Assembly (NCBI GenBank): GCA_905200945.1
Contig: CAJKMG010000002.1
Coordinates: 62,001 to 126,000, forward strand
Reading direction: 5' to 3'
Length of the DNA: 64,000 nucleotides
DNA from: an uncultured Akkermansia sp.
Lineage (GTDB): Bacteria; Verrucomicrobiota; Verrucomicrobiia; Verrucomicrobiales; Akkermansiaceae
How positions within the stretch are numbered: position 1 is the first letter of the stretch; every line of letters begins with the position of its first letter. Made by a program: the position numbers and the translations under genes. The notes under the pieces were generated by a model that saw nothing but the letters and a program-made list of their open reading frames with translations, was not told where the DNA came from and made no database searches. Of the stretch, positions 46,720 to 54,345 are shown in pieces.

Positions 46720-49245
46720 TTACTGGACATTGCTGAGGGCGGGGAGCGGAGCGGCCCCTGCCGGAGCCTCCTCGTCCGGAATGGAAGTATCCGGCGTGTA
46801 AAGCTTCTTGCCGCCCGGATCCACCACTTCCGCCTTTACCATGATAATGATGGCCTTGCGCTGTTCCTTGGAGCCCTTGGAACGGAAAAGGCGCCCCACC
46901 CAGGGAATATCCCCCAGAACGGGAATTTTATCTTCGTACGTAATGGAAGTGGATTTTTTCAAGGCGCCGATGACGAGCGTATTGCCGGTAGCTATGCGCA
47001 CCGGAGCGGTCAGGCGCCGCGTGGAAAACACGGGCTGAAGGATGAAGTTGTCTGAAGTTTTCACCATGACGACATCTTCCTTTGCATCCTTTTCCTGGGA
47101 GACCATGGGAACGAAAAGCGATGTGCCGTAGTTGATGAAGCCGTCAAAATCCACGATTTCCGGCACCACGGTCATTTCCACGATGGATTTGTCATCGCTG
47201 ATGCCGGTCACTTCCACATTGAAGATCGTGCCGAGCTGCCTGGTTTCAAAGGCAGTAGGGTGGGCAGGAGTCATGGGCATGACCGGAATACCGCCGCCAT
47301 TATTGTCATTGTCGCCCCAGTCATTGTTATTGCCTGTGCTGTTGGGAACTTCAGGCGGATCATATTCCGTAGGGTAAATCAGTTCCCTGCCGCTGAAGAA
47401 AGTGGCTTTTTCACCGGGACGCACAATCACGGAAGGATGCTGCATAATGTCTGTGCCTTTTTTCTGGCTCAGTCCGCGCATAATCATCGTGATATCCGCA
47501 TGGCTCCACATGCCGCGCAGAGTGACGATACTGGGAGCACCGCCGGGAACATAGGTCGCATCAGAGCTTCTGGCGGAAGTGCCGCGTTCAATCATGCTGT
47601 CAATACTATCTTCCGTAAAAACCTGGTTGCCGGAACGCAGCCCGCCTACCACCCCCGCCGGGGCGACGGTTCCGGCCACATTGGCGGCGCTGTCCAGCAC
47701 GGAATTGTTATAGTCATTTTTATCGGTTCCCGCACCGCCCATGAACCACTTGGTAGGATCCAGGTTCAAATTGACGATCCAGTTAAAGCCCAGTTCCTCC
47801 AAATCCGTCTGATTGACTTCCAGAAACGTCGCGCTGACCACCACCTGGAGAGGTTGTTCCGCAGTCCTGGCCGCTACCAGCTCTTCCAGCATGCTCAAAT
47901 CTCTGGGCGTGCCATGAAAAAGAAGAGTGGAGTTGCCCGAGTTGTATTTAATAAAGCTGCCTTCCGGGAATTTCACCCCCATGGAAGCCAGAGCCTTTTG
48001 CGGATCCACCCGTTTCAGGGTCATGACGGAAGAACCGGAATCACCGGAACTGAAGGGGTCCGAATTGTCGGCGTCAGAAGCCTCTGACAATCCGGAGAAG
48101 AAGCCCGGCGGAAGGGTAATGGACTTGGTGACCATGTAGGAAGTTCCGTCTGAACTGGATACCAGCTCCGCACCAAAGGCATTCGTCCGCAGAATAAGGC
48201 CGGATGCGCGCGCTACGTATTCCAGGGCTTCACGAAGCGGTACATTCTGAAGATTAAGCGTTATTCTCTTGGCCGCGGCGTCCCTGGCGGAAACGCTGTC
48301 TGCAGGACCGGGATCCACGGAAATATTCACGCCGCGTTCCGCCGCAGTCATGGCAGCAACATCATGCGTCCTGGCCTGGCTGCGCAAATAATCCACGGCT
48401 TCCTGCACCGTCGCTCCGTCCAGTTGCACACGGGGCAGGCGGATCATACCCAGTTTCTGGTCCACATTCACCACCGGATTGTCCAAAGGACGGGAGAATG
48501 AAGCAGGTTCCTCCGGTGTCTCCGTCAAAGGAACGGGCATTTCCCACTGTTTGGAAACGTCCGCCAGGGCACTGCTGCGGGTTTCATCCCGGGCAGCGCC
48601 AAAGTAGGCAGTTCTGGCGCGGTTAACCAGTTCCATGCCGCGCCGCGCCGCCGTATTGTAAGGGTCCGTCTTAAGGACGGACGTGAATTCCTTCAGGGCC
48701 GCATCGTACTGGCCAAGTTCATAATAACCGAAAGCCAGGTGGAGCAGGCGATTGACTTCTTCTACATTTTTGACGTGTTCCGGAGACAATGCCGGATTCG
48801 TACGCACCGGGTCGCGGGCTATTTCCAACGTGCGCCTGGCCAGGGCATGATCCGGAGTAGCTTTCAGGGCATCCTCCAGCAGCTTGACGGCCTCATCATA
48901 ACGCCCAGCTTTGATATATTCCTGAGCCACGGCCACGCAGGCATCCGCGATGCTGGTTTCCAGGAAACGACGGCGCTTCTCCATGTTGGGGGATTTGGGC
49001 AGCGCAGTCAGGCTTCTGCGGTAATTATCCAGGGCTTCCTGGTACTTGCCCTCTGAATATAGCTGACGCGCCTGCCCCAACAGCAGCATGGATGCCTGGG
49101 CCTGCTCTTCCATCCGGGCTGCAGCCCGGCGTGCGGCCCCTGCCCCTTCCTGGGCCAGTCCCTGGCCGGCACCAATACCGGCAAAGGCAAGCGCCATGGC
49201 AATTTGCTGAATGGCAGACATGGAGTGAGGGAAACGTCTAGTCAT
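46720..49245 (-). CDS. Secretin with N-terminal TPR region (type II/III secretion or type IV pilus secretin-like)
   Basis: 841 residues forming, by homology to the family, a gated outer-membrane ring. Signal peptide MTRRFPHS..GQGLAQ. Residues about 45-235 contain TPR units (YSEGKYQEALDNYRRSLTAL, YIKAGRYDEAVKLLEDALKA, YYELGQYDAALKEFTSVLK). Then come N0/secretin-type modules (VPLREALEYVARASGLIL, VVVSATFLEVNQTDLEELGF) and the C-terminal beta domain ending VLGDIPWVGRLFRS. No pilus ATPase, prepilin or platform gene is nearby. TPRs within the secretin chain may replace a separate pilotin. ATG 49245 chosen; M9 is an alternative. Confidence 0.88.
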   Translation of the reverse strand: MTRRFPHSMSAIQQIAMALAFAGIGAGQGLAQEGAGAARRAAARMEEQAQASMLLLGQARQLYSEGKYQEALDNYRRSLTALPKSPNMEKRRRFLETSIADACVAVAQEYIKAGRYDEAVKLLEDALKATPDHALARRTLEIARDPVRTNPALSPEHVKNVEEVNRLLHLAFGYYELGQYDAALKEFTSVLKTDPYNTAARRGMELVNRARTAYFGAARDETRSSALADVSKQWEMPVPLTETPEEPASFSRPLDNPVVNVDQKLGMIRLPRVQLDGATVQEAVDYLRSQARTHDVAAMTAAERGVNISVDPGPADSVSARDAAAKRITLNLQNVPLREALEYVARASGLILRTNAFGAELVSSSDGTSYMVTKSITLPPGFFSGLSEASDADNSDPFSSGDSGSSVMTLKRVDPQKALASMGVKFPEGSFIKYNSGNSTLLFHGTPRDLSMLEELVAARTAEQPLQVVVSATFLEVNQTDLEELGFNWIVNLNLDPTKWFMGGAGTDKNDYNNSVLDSAANVAGTVAPAGVVGGLRSGNQVFTEDSIDSMIERGTSARSSDATYVPGGAPSIVTLRGMWSHADITMIMRGLSQKKGTDIMQHPSVIVRPGEKATFFSGRELIYPTEYDPPEVPNSTGNNNDWGDNDNNGGGIPVMPMTPAHPTAFETRQLGTIFNVEVTGISDDKSIVEMTVVPEIVDFDGFINYGTSLFVPMVSQEKDAKEDVVMVKTSDNFILQPVFSTRRLTAPVRIATGNTLVIGALKKSTSITYEDKIPVLGDIPWVGRLFRSKGSKEQRKAIIIMVKAEVVDPGGKKLYTPDTSIPDEEAPAGAAPLPALSNVQ

Positions 49246-49356
49246 AGGAATTTCCGAGACTATACCGAATTAAAAACCGCCCGTCATTATAAAAACGCCC
49301 AGCAGAGCAAAAAATATCGGCAAAGGCAACAGCTTCCCTCCGGAGAGAATGCTTCT

Positions 49357-51126
49357 CTAAACGGCAGATAGTTCCAGCACGCCCACATGCCCCGGTTTCA
49401 GGGGATGGGACAGCCCGCAGTCCATCAATTCCCGCCGCTCAAAAATCCTGCCCGCATCTTCTGCGTCCATCAGGTTTCTGACGCGCACCCGATCCGTCTG
49501 GATGCCGCACCAGCCGAAAGCATGCTGGGGAATGGAAATGCGCAGGTTGTAGAAATTAATATTTGGAGAAAGATTTCCCACCACAAGCACGGTAGCCCTG
49601 GCGCGGGCATCATGCCGGAGCATGGCATACACCCAGTGGCCGGAAGTGTCTTCCGCCGGTTCCCTGCCGAAAGTGGTGTTTTTCATATTAGCCCAGTTCA
49701 GGCCGTAGAAATCTCCCCGGTCCAGAGCCGGATGCTGCATCAGGGGAAGAAGCCTCCGATGAAAATTTCTCAGCTCTGCAGACTCCTCCGGCAGCAGGGA
49801 TGAGTCAAACCGGCCATCCGCCACCCAGGGCTGGAGCCGGGGGAGGCAGGTATAGTCAAAAATGCTGGTGCGCCCGTCATGTCCGCCAAAACCGCCGGGC
49901 CCCTCCGCCCGTTCCCCCACTTCCTGCCCGTTGTACACCAGCACGGGACCGCTCCCGGAGGCATACACCAGCGTCATGACTGCCGGCAGAACGACATGCC
50001 CCACTCCGCCCCAGGAAAGAGGGGAGCACACGCGCGTTTCATCATGGTTCTCTACGTAGCGGACACCGTGGGTCATGTATATGGGATTACTCCGGAAAAG
50101 CCGGTCGAAGTCATTGGCCCAGTTATTTTCCGTGTACATATGGAGCGCCAGATGATAGCAGTCGGAATCGTAAACGGCATTAAATCCGGCATCCAAAAGG
50201 GCGGCGCAAGGATCGCCGGGTGTGGTTTTCATGTGGTCGTTATATGCCTCCGCCATGAAAAACACGTCCGGCAGACGCACCCGGGAACGGGAAATGGCCC
50301 ATTTCCAGAAAGCCATGGGGATCATTTGGGCCATGTCGCACCTGAAACCGCCGATGCCCAGGCTTTGCCAGAAGGAAAGAATATCGTCCATGATGCGCCA
50401 TGTCTTGGGCACATGCTGCTTGGGGCTGGTCCACCCCGGCAGCAGGCGGAGGGCAGGAAGACCGGCCATAAAGTTATAGCCGTAGTTGAGCTTAACCGTT
50501 TCATACCAGTCGTACTTGCCGGGATTCCATGTAACGGCATTGTTGCCCGTCACACGGCCGAACGTCATTTCCCCTTCAAACAGGCCGTCCGGCAGACGCA
50601 GGGGGGGACCATCCCCAGGGCTGTTGGAGGTCAGGTAAAAGTACCCCTGCTCCGGAGAAAAAAACGTATGGGGATCATCCCCTTCTCCAAAATCGTCATG
50701 CCCGTCCCAGTCCGCCAGGTAGGCGCGGGAAACATGGTTGGGAATAAAATCGATCATCGGCAGCAGCCCCACCGTCCGGCAACGCTTTACCAGAGCCTTA
50801 AACTCATCCATTCTCTTCTCCGGGGAGGAGGCCAGGTCCGGATCCACGTCAAAATAATCCACCACCGCATAAGGGCTTCCGGCCAGACCTTTTACGATGG
50901 ATTCCGGCTGGGCAGCCAGCCCGGGGTGGGCCGTCTGCGTAGCGTGCCTCAGCACCCCGGTCAGCCAGATGTGTGTAAAGCCCATCCGTGCTATTTCACG
51001 TAATGCTTTGTCCGTCACGCCATTAAAAGTTCCGCACCCGTTCGTTTCCCGGCTTCCCCAGTCAACTCCATGGGTCTCCATATTGGAAAAATGACGAACA
51101 AATAGTTGATAAATGACAGGACGCAT
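49357..51126 (-). CDS. Cytoplasmic GH13 alpha-amylase-family enzyme
   Basis: 589 residues without a signal peptide. Four GH13 regions are seen: I DFIPNHVS (126-133), II GFRCDMAQM with nucleophile D264, III FMAEAYND with acid/base E293, IV YVENHDETR with H361/D362. A C-terminal all-beta domain follows. Likely acts inside the cell on alpha-glucans, maltodextrins or glycogen, or as a transglycosylase; the subfamily cannot be assigned by eye. It lies 26 bases after the nucleotidyltransferase gene. Confidence 0.9.
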   Translation of the reverse strand: MRPVIYQLFVRHFSNMETHGVDWGSRETNGCGTFNGVTDKALREIARMGFTHIWLTGVLRHATQTAHPGLAAQPESIVKGLAGSPYAVVDYFDVDPDLASSPEKRMDEFKALVKRCRTVGLLPMIDFIPNHVSRAYLADWDGHDDFGEGDDPHTFFSPEQGYFYLTSNSPGDGPPLRLPDGLFEGEMTFGRVTGNNAVTWNPGKYDWYETVKLNYGYNFMAGLPALRLLPGWTSPKQHVPKTWRIMDDILSFWQSLGIGGFRCDMAQMIPMAFWKWAISRSRVRLPDVFFMAEAYNDHMKTTPGDPCAALLDAGFNAVYDSDCYHLALHMYTENNWANDFDRLFRSNPIYMTHGVRYVENHDETRVCSPLSWGGVGHVVLPAVMTLVYASGSGPVLVYNGQEVGERAEGPGGFGGHDGRTSIFDYTCLPRLQPWVADGRFDSSLLPEESAELRNFHRRLLPLMQHPALDRGDFYGLNWANMKNTTFGREPAEDTSGHWVYAMLRHDARARATVLVVGNLSPNINFYNLRISIPQHAFGWCGIQTDRVRVRNLMDAEDAGRIFERRELMDCGLSHPLKPGHVGVLELSAV

Positions 51127-51152
51127 GAGTTGAAATGATCAAATATTGACGC

Positions 51153-52547
51153 TTATAATGCTAACTTTTTCAGGTATTCTGCAAGCGCATTCTGTTCCAC
51201 CGGGGCAATTTGTCCCAACTGCAGCAGGGCTTCCTTCCTGGTCCGGAGCGCTCCCTCCAACTGAAGCTCCTGCAGACGGGACAGCCATTTCCCGAAATCA
51301 GGCCCCGGGGACAATCCCAGATTCACCAGATCTCGCCCGGTCACCAAAGGAGGGGGCACCAGAGGGGCATTCCGGTAGGAATCCATGAAGTCCCTGACAA
51401 ATTGCCAATTGTCCATCAGTCCGTTGGAGGAAAGACAATCCAGGCGGTGGAGTTCCAGTTCATCCCGGAAATGAGGAGTGTTCATGAACATTCGCAACGT
51501 AGATTTCCTCATCTGCCGCACATTGATGAAGCGCATATGTCGCTCCACCATGGAACACACCGCATCCACCACGGCATTGGAATATTTCAGCCTTCTTAAA
51601 ATGACCCTGGCCATGGAAGAGCCTTCCTTGTCATGACCGGAAAAACGGATGCGCCCCGTTTCATCCACCTGACGGCAGGAAGGTTTCCCGATGTCATGCA
51701 GCAGAACCCCCAGAGCCAGCTCCAAAGACACGGGGGAACCGTCCCTTCCCAGCGCGTCCAGCATCATCAGCGTATGGGTATATACGTCCCCTTCCGGATG
51801 CCATTGGGGAGGTTGCGTACAGCCCATCATATCGTATATTTCCGGAATGATATGCTTCATCAATCCCGTCTCTACCAGCATTTTCACGCCCCGTTTCCTG
51901 CCGGGAGACAATAAAATCCTGTCCAGCTCCTCCCGGATGCGTTCCGGGGCAATCCGGGCCAGCAGCGGAGCGTTCCTGAAAATGGAGGAACAAGTCTCTT
52001 TCTCCACTTGAACTTCTCTGGTAACGGCAAAACGTACGGCGCGCATCAGCCGCAGGGAATCTTCTTCAAAACGACGATCCGGCTCCCCGATGCACCTCAA
52101 CACGCGGGCCCTGATATCCTCCACTCCGCCTACATAATCCACCACACGGCCCGGAGGCGAAGAAAACGGATCTTCAAAGAGGCCGTTCATGGTAAAATCA
52201 CGCCGCCGGGCATCTTCTTCCGCATCCGTGAAGCATACGGATTCCGGTCTCCGTCCATCACTATAGCTGCCGTCTCTGCGGAAGGTCGCCACTTCAAAGG
52301 AAAAACCTTCGCGGCGGACCAGCACCACGCCGAAGGCGGCGCCCACTTCCCAGGCATCCGGAAACAGGCGCAACACCTCATCCGGACGGGCGGAGGTGGC
52401 AATATCGATATCCTTCACGGAATACCCCAGCAACCTGTCCCGAACACAGCCGCCCACAAAATATACGGTGTGTCCTGCTCCGGAAAGAACCCGGGCCACG
52501 TCCTCCGCGGCCTTTCTCAACAGAATCCCTTCCATGAAACGGATCAT
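51153..52547 (-). CDS. CCA-adding/poly(A) polymerase-family nucleotidyltransferase with HD domain
   Basis: 464 residues. The class II nucleotidyltransferase head carries GGCVRDRLLG and DIDIAT with the metal-binding Asp pair, RRRDFTMNGLF and the neck RLMRAVRFA. A C-terminal HD domain (GVLLHDIGKPS) recalls CCA enzymes with phosphohydrolase activity. It repairs or builds tRNA 3' ends or extends RNA. Since the tRNA-Leu in this window already encodes CCA, repair is the likelier main use. The start ATG overlaps the upstream stop as ATGA (52544-52547), so it is translationally coupled. Confidence 0.92.
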   Translation of the reverse strand: MIRFMEGILLRKAAEDVARVLSGAGHTVYFVGGCVRDRLLGYSVKDIDIATSARPDEVLRLFPDAWEVGAAFGVVLVRREGFSFEVATFRRDGSYSDGRRPESVCFTDAEEDARRRDFTMNGLFEDPFSSPPGRVVDYVGGVEDIRARVLRCIGEPDRRFEEDSLRLMRAVRFAVTREVQVEKETCSSIFRNAPLLARIAPERIREELDRILLSPGRKRGVKMLVETGLMKHIIPEIYDMMGCTQPPQWHPEGDVYTHTLMMLDALGRDGSPVSLELALGVLLHDIGKPSCRQVDETGRIRFSGHDKEGSSMARVILRRLKYSNAVVDAVCSMVERHMRFINVRQMRKSTLRMFMNTPHFRDELELHRLDCLSSNGLMDNWQFVRDFMDSYRNAPLVPPPLVTGRDLVNLGLSPGPDFGKWLSRLQELQLEGALRTRKEALLQLGQIAPVEQNALAEYLKKLAL

Positions 52548-53842
52548 TCAGGCATGGGCCTCAAAGGAGGAGCGGAAAGAGAATGGACCTCCGCACCAGT
52601 GGGGGCGGAAGGGAATGCGGGCCGCGGCCTGTCAGGCCGGGAAACAGAGGGAACGCGCGTATCCGGGGAATTAATCCTGGCCGGTGGAGAAACAGGCTTG
52701 GAGGAAGCAGGGGAGGAGGGAGACTTTTTCCCATCCGGTTTTTCTTTCTTTTTTCCCTCAAGTTTGCCCATGACTGCGTACAGGTTGGCGTCAAACAGCA
52801 TATCCGGCGTGCCGCGCATCAGGATTTTCCCCGCAGGGTCCAGCAGATACACCCGCGGGGTGAGCCTCACCCGGTAATCCTTAAATGCCGCAGCTTTTTC
52901 ATCCACCAGGGAGGGCATATCCATTTTCAAGTTTAACAGGGCCTTCTCTACATTCTCTCTCTTTCCGGGAGCCACCGGCATCACCGTCAAACCGGGAAAT
53001 TTTTTCTGGAGAGACGCGGCTTTTTGCAAAAACTGAACGGAACGCATATCCTGCGGATCCCAAAAAACCACCAGCACGGGCTTATCCCCCGAAGGGAGCG
53101 TCACTTTTCCGGCCGCCGCGGTAGAAGGGAGGCTGATTTCAGGCCCGGTCTGCCCAATATTGAGATTACGTATTTCATATAATTCCTCCTTCACAATATC
53201 TTGAACCGGAACAGGACCAAAACTGGAATCATAGCATTTGATAATGGCGTCTTTCAGCAATTTTCCGCGGGCCGCCACCAGCCTGACGTCATCCTGAAGC
53301 ATCCCTGTCGTTTCCTTCATCACCATGGCCAGGCCCAGGGAAGCCAGACCCTGGTCCTCCGGGAACTGGTTGTAATCCTTGATCTGTTCCAGAATAACGC
53401 GGCAGCGCAGGTCACGGGAATTGCTCAGGGCATACGCAGCCTTCCCCGCTCCTTGTTCCCGGAACAGCGTATTTTCCAGGGAATCTAGGCAAAACACGAC
53501 AATTTTCCTGGCCATATCTCCATTCGGGAACGCCTGCGCTACAGCCTGGGGATGATCCAGGAACCAGACGACAGCCGGAAGAAGGTAGGGTTTTTGAGTT
53601 TCGGGCTTCTGAAGGTCGCTTCCTACCTGCCTCCATAATTCCCGAGCCACCGGAACGGCATCCGGGCGGTTCTCCATCAATTCCGCCCTTTTTTCCCCGC
53701 TTTCAGCCGTTTTCAATGCGGATTCCCAATCGGACTGCCTCATCCGCCAATCCTCCAGCACATTTTTCATGCCCGTCTCGTCCGCCGGAACCCATCCAGT
53801 CAGGATGCACGCACCGGCTATCACGCAAAACGCTCTCTTCAT
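52544..53842 (-). CDS. Exported thioredoxin-fold protein lacking the CxxC motif
   Basis: 432 residues with signal peptide MKRAFCVIAGACILTGWVPA. An all-helical first half (about 25-230) is followed by a TlpA/AhpC-like thioredoxin fold (about 235-360): VLVVFWDPQDMRSVQFL occupies the redox-centre position but no CxxC is present, and RLTPRVYLLDPAGKILMRGTP supplies the cis-Pro strand. The tail is Pro/Ser/Lys-rich and disordered. Thiol-disulfide chemistry is therefore unlikely; a scaffold or binding role is inferred. It overlaps the CCA-enzyme gene by 4 bases, a pairing I cannot explain. Confidence 0.7.
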   Translation of the reverse strand: MKRAFCVIAGACILTGWVPADETGMKNVLEDWRMRQSDWESALKTAESGEKRAELMENRPDAVPVARELWRQVGSDLQKPETQKPYLLPAVVWFLDHPQAVAQAFPNGDMARKIVVFCLDSLENTLFREQGAGKAAYALSNSRDLRCRVILEQIKDYNQFPEDQGLASLGLAMVMKETTGMLQDDVRLVAARGKLLKDAIIKCYDSSFGPVPVQDIVKEELYEIRNLNIGQTGPEISLPSTAAAGKVTLPSGDKPVLVVFWDPQDMRSVQFLQKAASLQKKFPGLTVMPVAPGKRENVEKALLNLKMDMPSLVDEKAAAFKDYRVRLTPRVYLLDPAGKILMRGTPDMLFDANLYAVMGKLEGKKKEKPDGKKSPSSPASSKPVSPPARINSPDTRVPSVSRPDRPRPAFPSAPTGAEVHSLSAPPLRPMPE

Positions 53843-53963
53843 ACCCTGCCACTATGCCCTGACGCATCCCACACGTCAATCAAACCCCGTGGCAAAACGC
53901 TGCCTATTTTTTCTTTCCCGCTCCCTCCCAGCTGTTTACGGCCCGGAATACATATTCCGGAAA

Positions 53964-53995
53964 TGAACAAACCCCGGCGAATCCCTTCGCCGGGG
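53964..53995 (-). terminator. Terminator A in the tandem unit
   Basis: On the minus strand CCCCGGCGAA/TTCGCCGGGG (53986-53995 with 53972-53981), a perfect 10-bp stem with GGGA loop, then TTTGTTC. It lies 122 bases upstream of the thioredoxin-fold gene start. Confidence 0.78.
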
Positions 53996-54003
53996 CTGCT
54001 GTT

Positions 54004-54021
54004 CAACTAACTACCTATGAA
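54004..54021 (-). repeat. Copy A of the 18-base motif before a terminator
   Basis: Minus strand TTCATAGGTAGTTAGTTG, identical to copy B at 54193-54210. It contains the FIGS-stop end of the short reading frame and then three more bases, with terminator A 8 bases further on. Confidence 0.8.
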
Positions 54022-54108
54022 GACGGTCGAGTCCTTAAATGGATGAAGCGCTCTCTCTTTCACTGCATCCGGATCATAACCGTTATGGGTAAGACAAACG
54101 CGCGGCAA
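54007..54108 (-). CDS. Possible 33-aa ORF ending in FIGS (copy A)
   Basis: Opens at TTG 54108 with no in-frame ATG and runs VCLTHNGYDPDAVKERALH to a C-terminal STVFIGS before TAG. Ends inside the same 18-base motif as copy B. No recognisable family. Could be a small protein, a leader peptide before the terminator, or chance inside a non-coding RNA. Confidence 0.3.
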   Translation of the reverse strand: MPRVCLTHNGYDPDAVKERALHPFKDSTVFIGS

Positions 54109-54156
54109 ATATGTTCAAACATTACTTCTTTTGTATGACACAAGCCCCAGGGGAAC

Positions 54157-54190
54157 AAAAAAGCGGCTACGGAATTTCTCCCGTAGCCGC
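54157..54190 (-). terminator. Terminator B in the tandem unit
   Basis: On the minus strand GCGGCTACGG/CCGTAGCCGC (54181-54190 with 54163-54172), a perfect 10-bp stem with an 8-nt loop and six T residues. It could also serve as terminator of the phosphate-transporter gene, whose stop is about 155 bases upstream. Confidence 0.85.
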
Positions 54191-54192
54191 TC

Positions 54193-54210
54193 CAACTAAC
54201 TACCTATGAA
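54193..54210 (-). repeat. Copy B of the 18-base motif before a terminator
   Basis: Identical to copy A (54004-54021), 189 bases apart. Terminator B begins 2 bases after it on the minus strand. Confidence 0.8.
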
Positions 54211-54264
54211 ATCAGGGTTATTCTTAGTGACAAGGGAAGCTCTCGTTCCACCCTTATCGAACAT
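54196..54264 (-). CDS. Possible 22-aa ORF ending in FIGS (copy B)
   Basis: ATG 54264 is preceded by GAACAGGG, a fair ribosome site. The short chain begins MFDKGGTR, ends NNPDFIGS and stops at TAG inside the shared 18-base motif. Downstream of the phosphate-transporter gene by 81 bases. Unrecognised; may be a small protein or a leader peptide. Confidence 0.35.
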   Translation of the reverse strand: MFDKGGTRASLVTKNNPDFIGS

Positions 54265-54345
54265 CCCTGTTCATTCAAAATACCCTCATGAACTGAACGC
54301 TCAAGAATTTTTTACCTTCCATGAAAAAAACAGAGAACCGCCGCT

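Noticed and set aside
54241..54264. AAGGGTGGAACGAGAGC on the minus strand recalls the T-box antiterminator
   Set aside because: The T-box core needs GGTGGNACCGCG and a specifier stem, neither of which is present; a chance likeness inside the short ORF.
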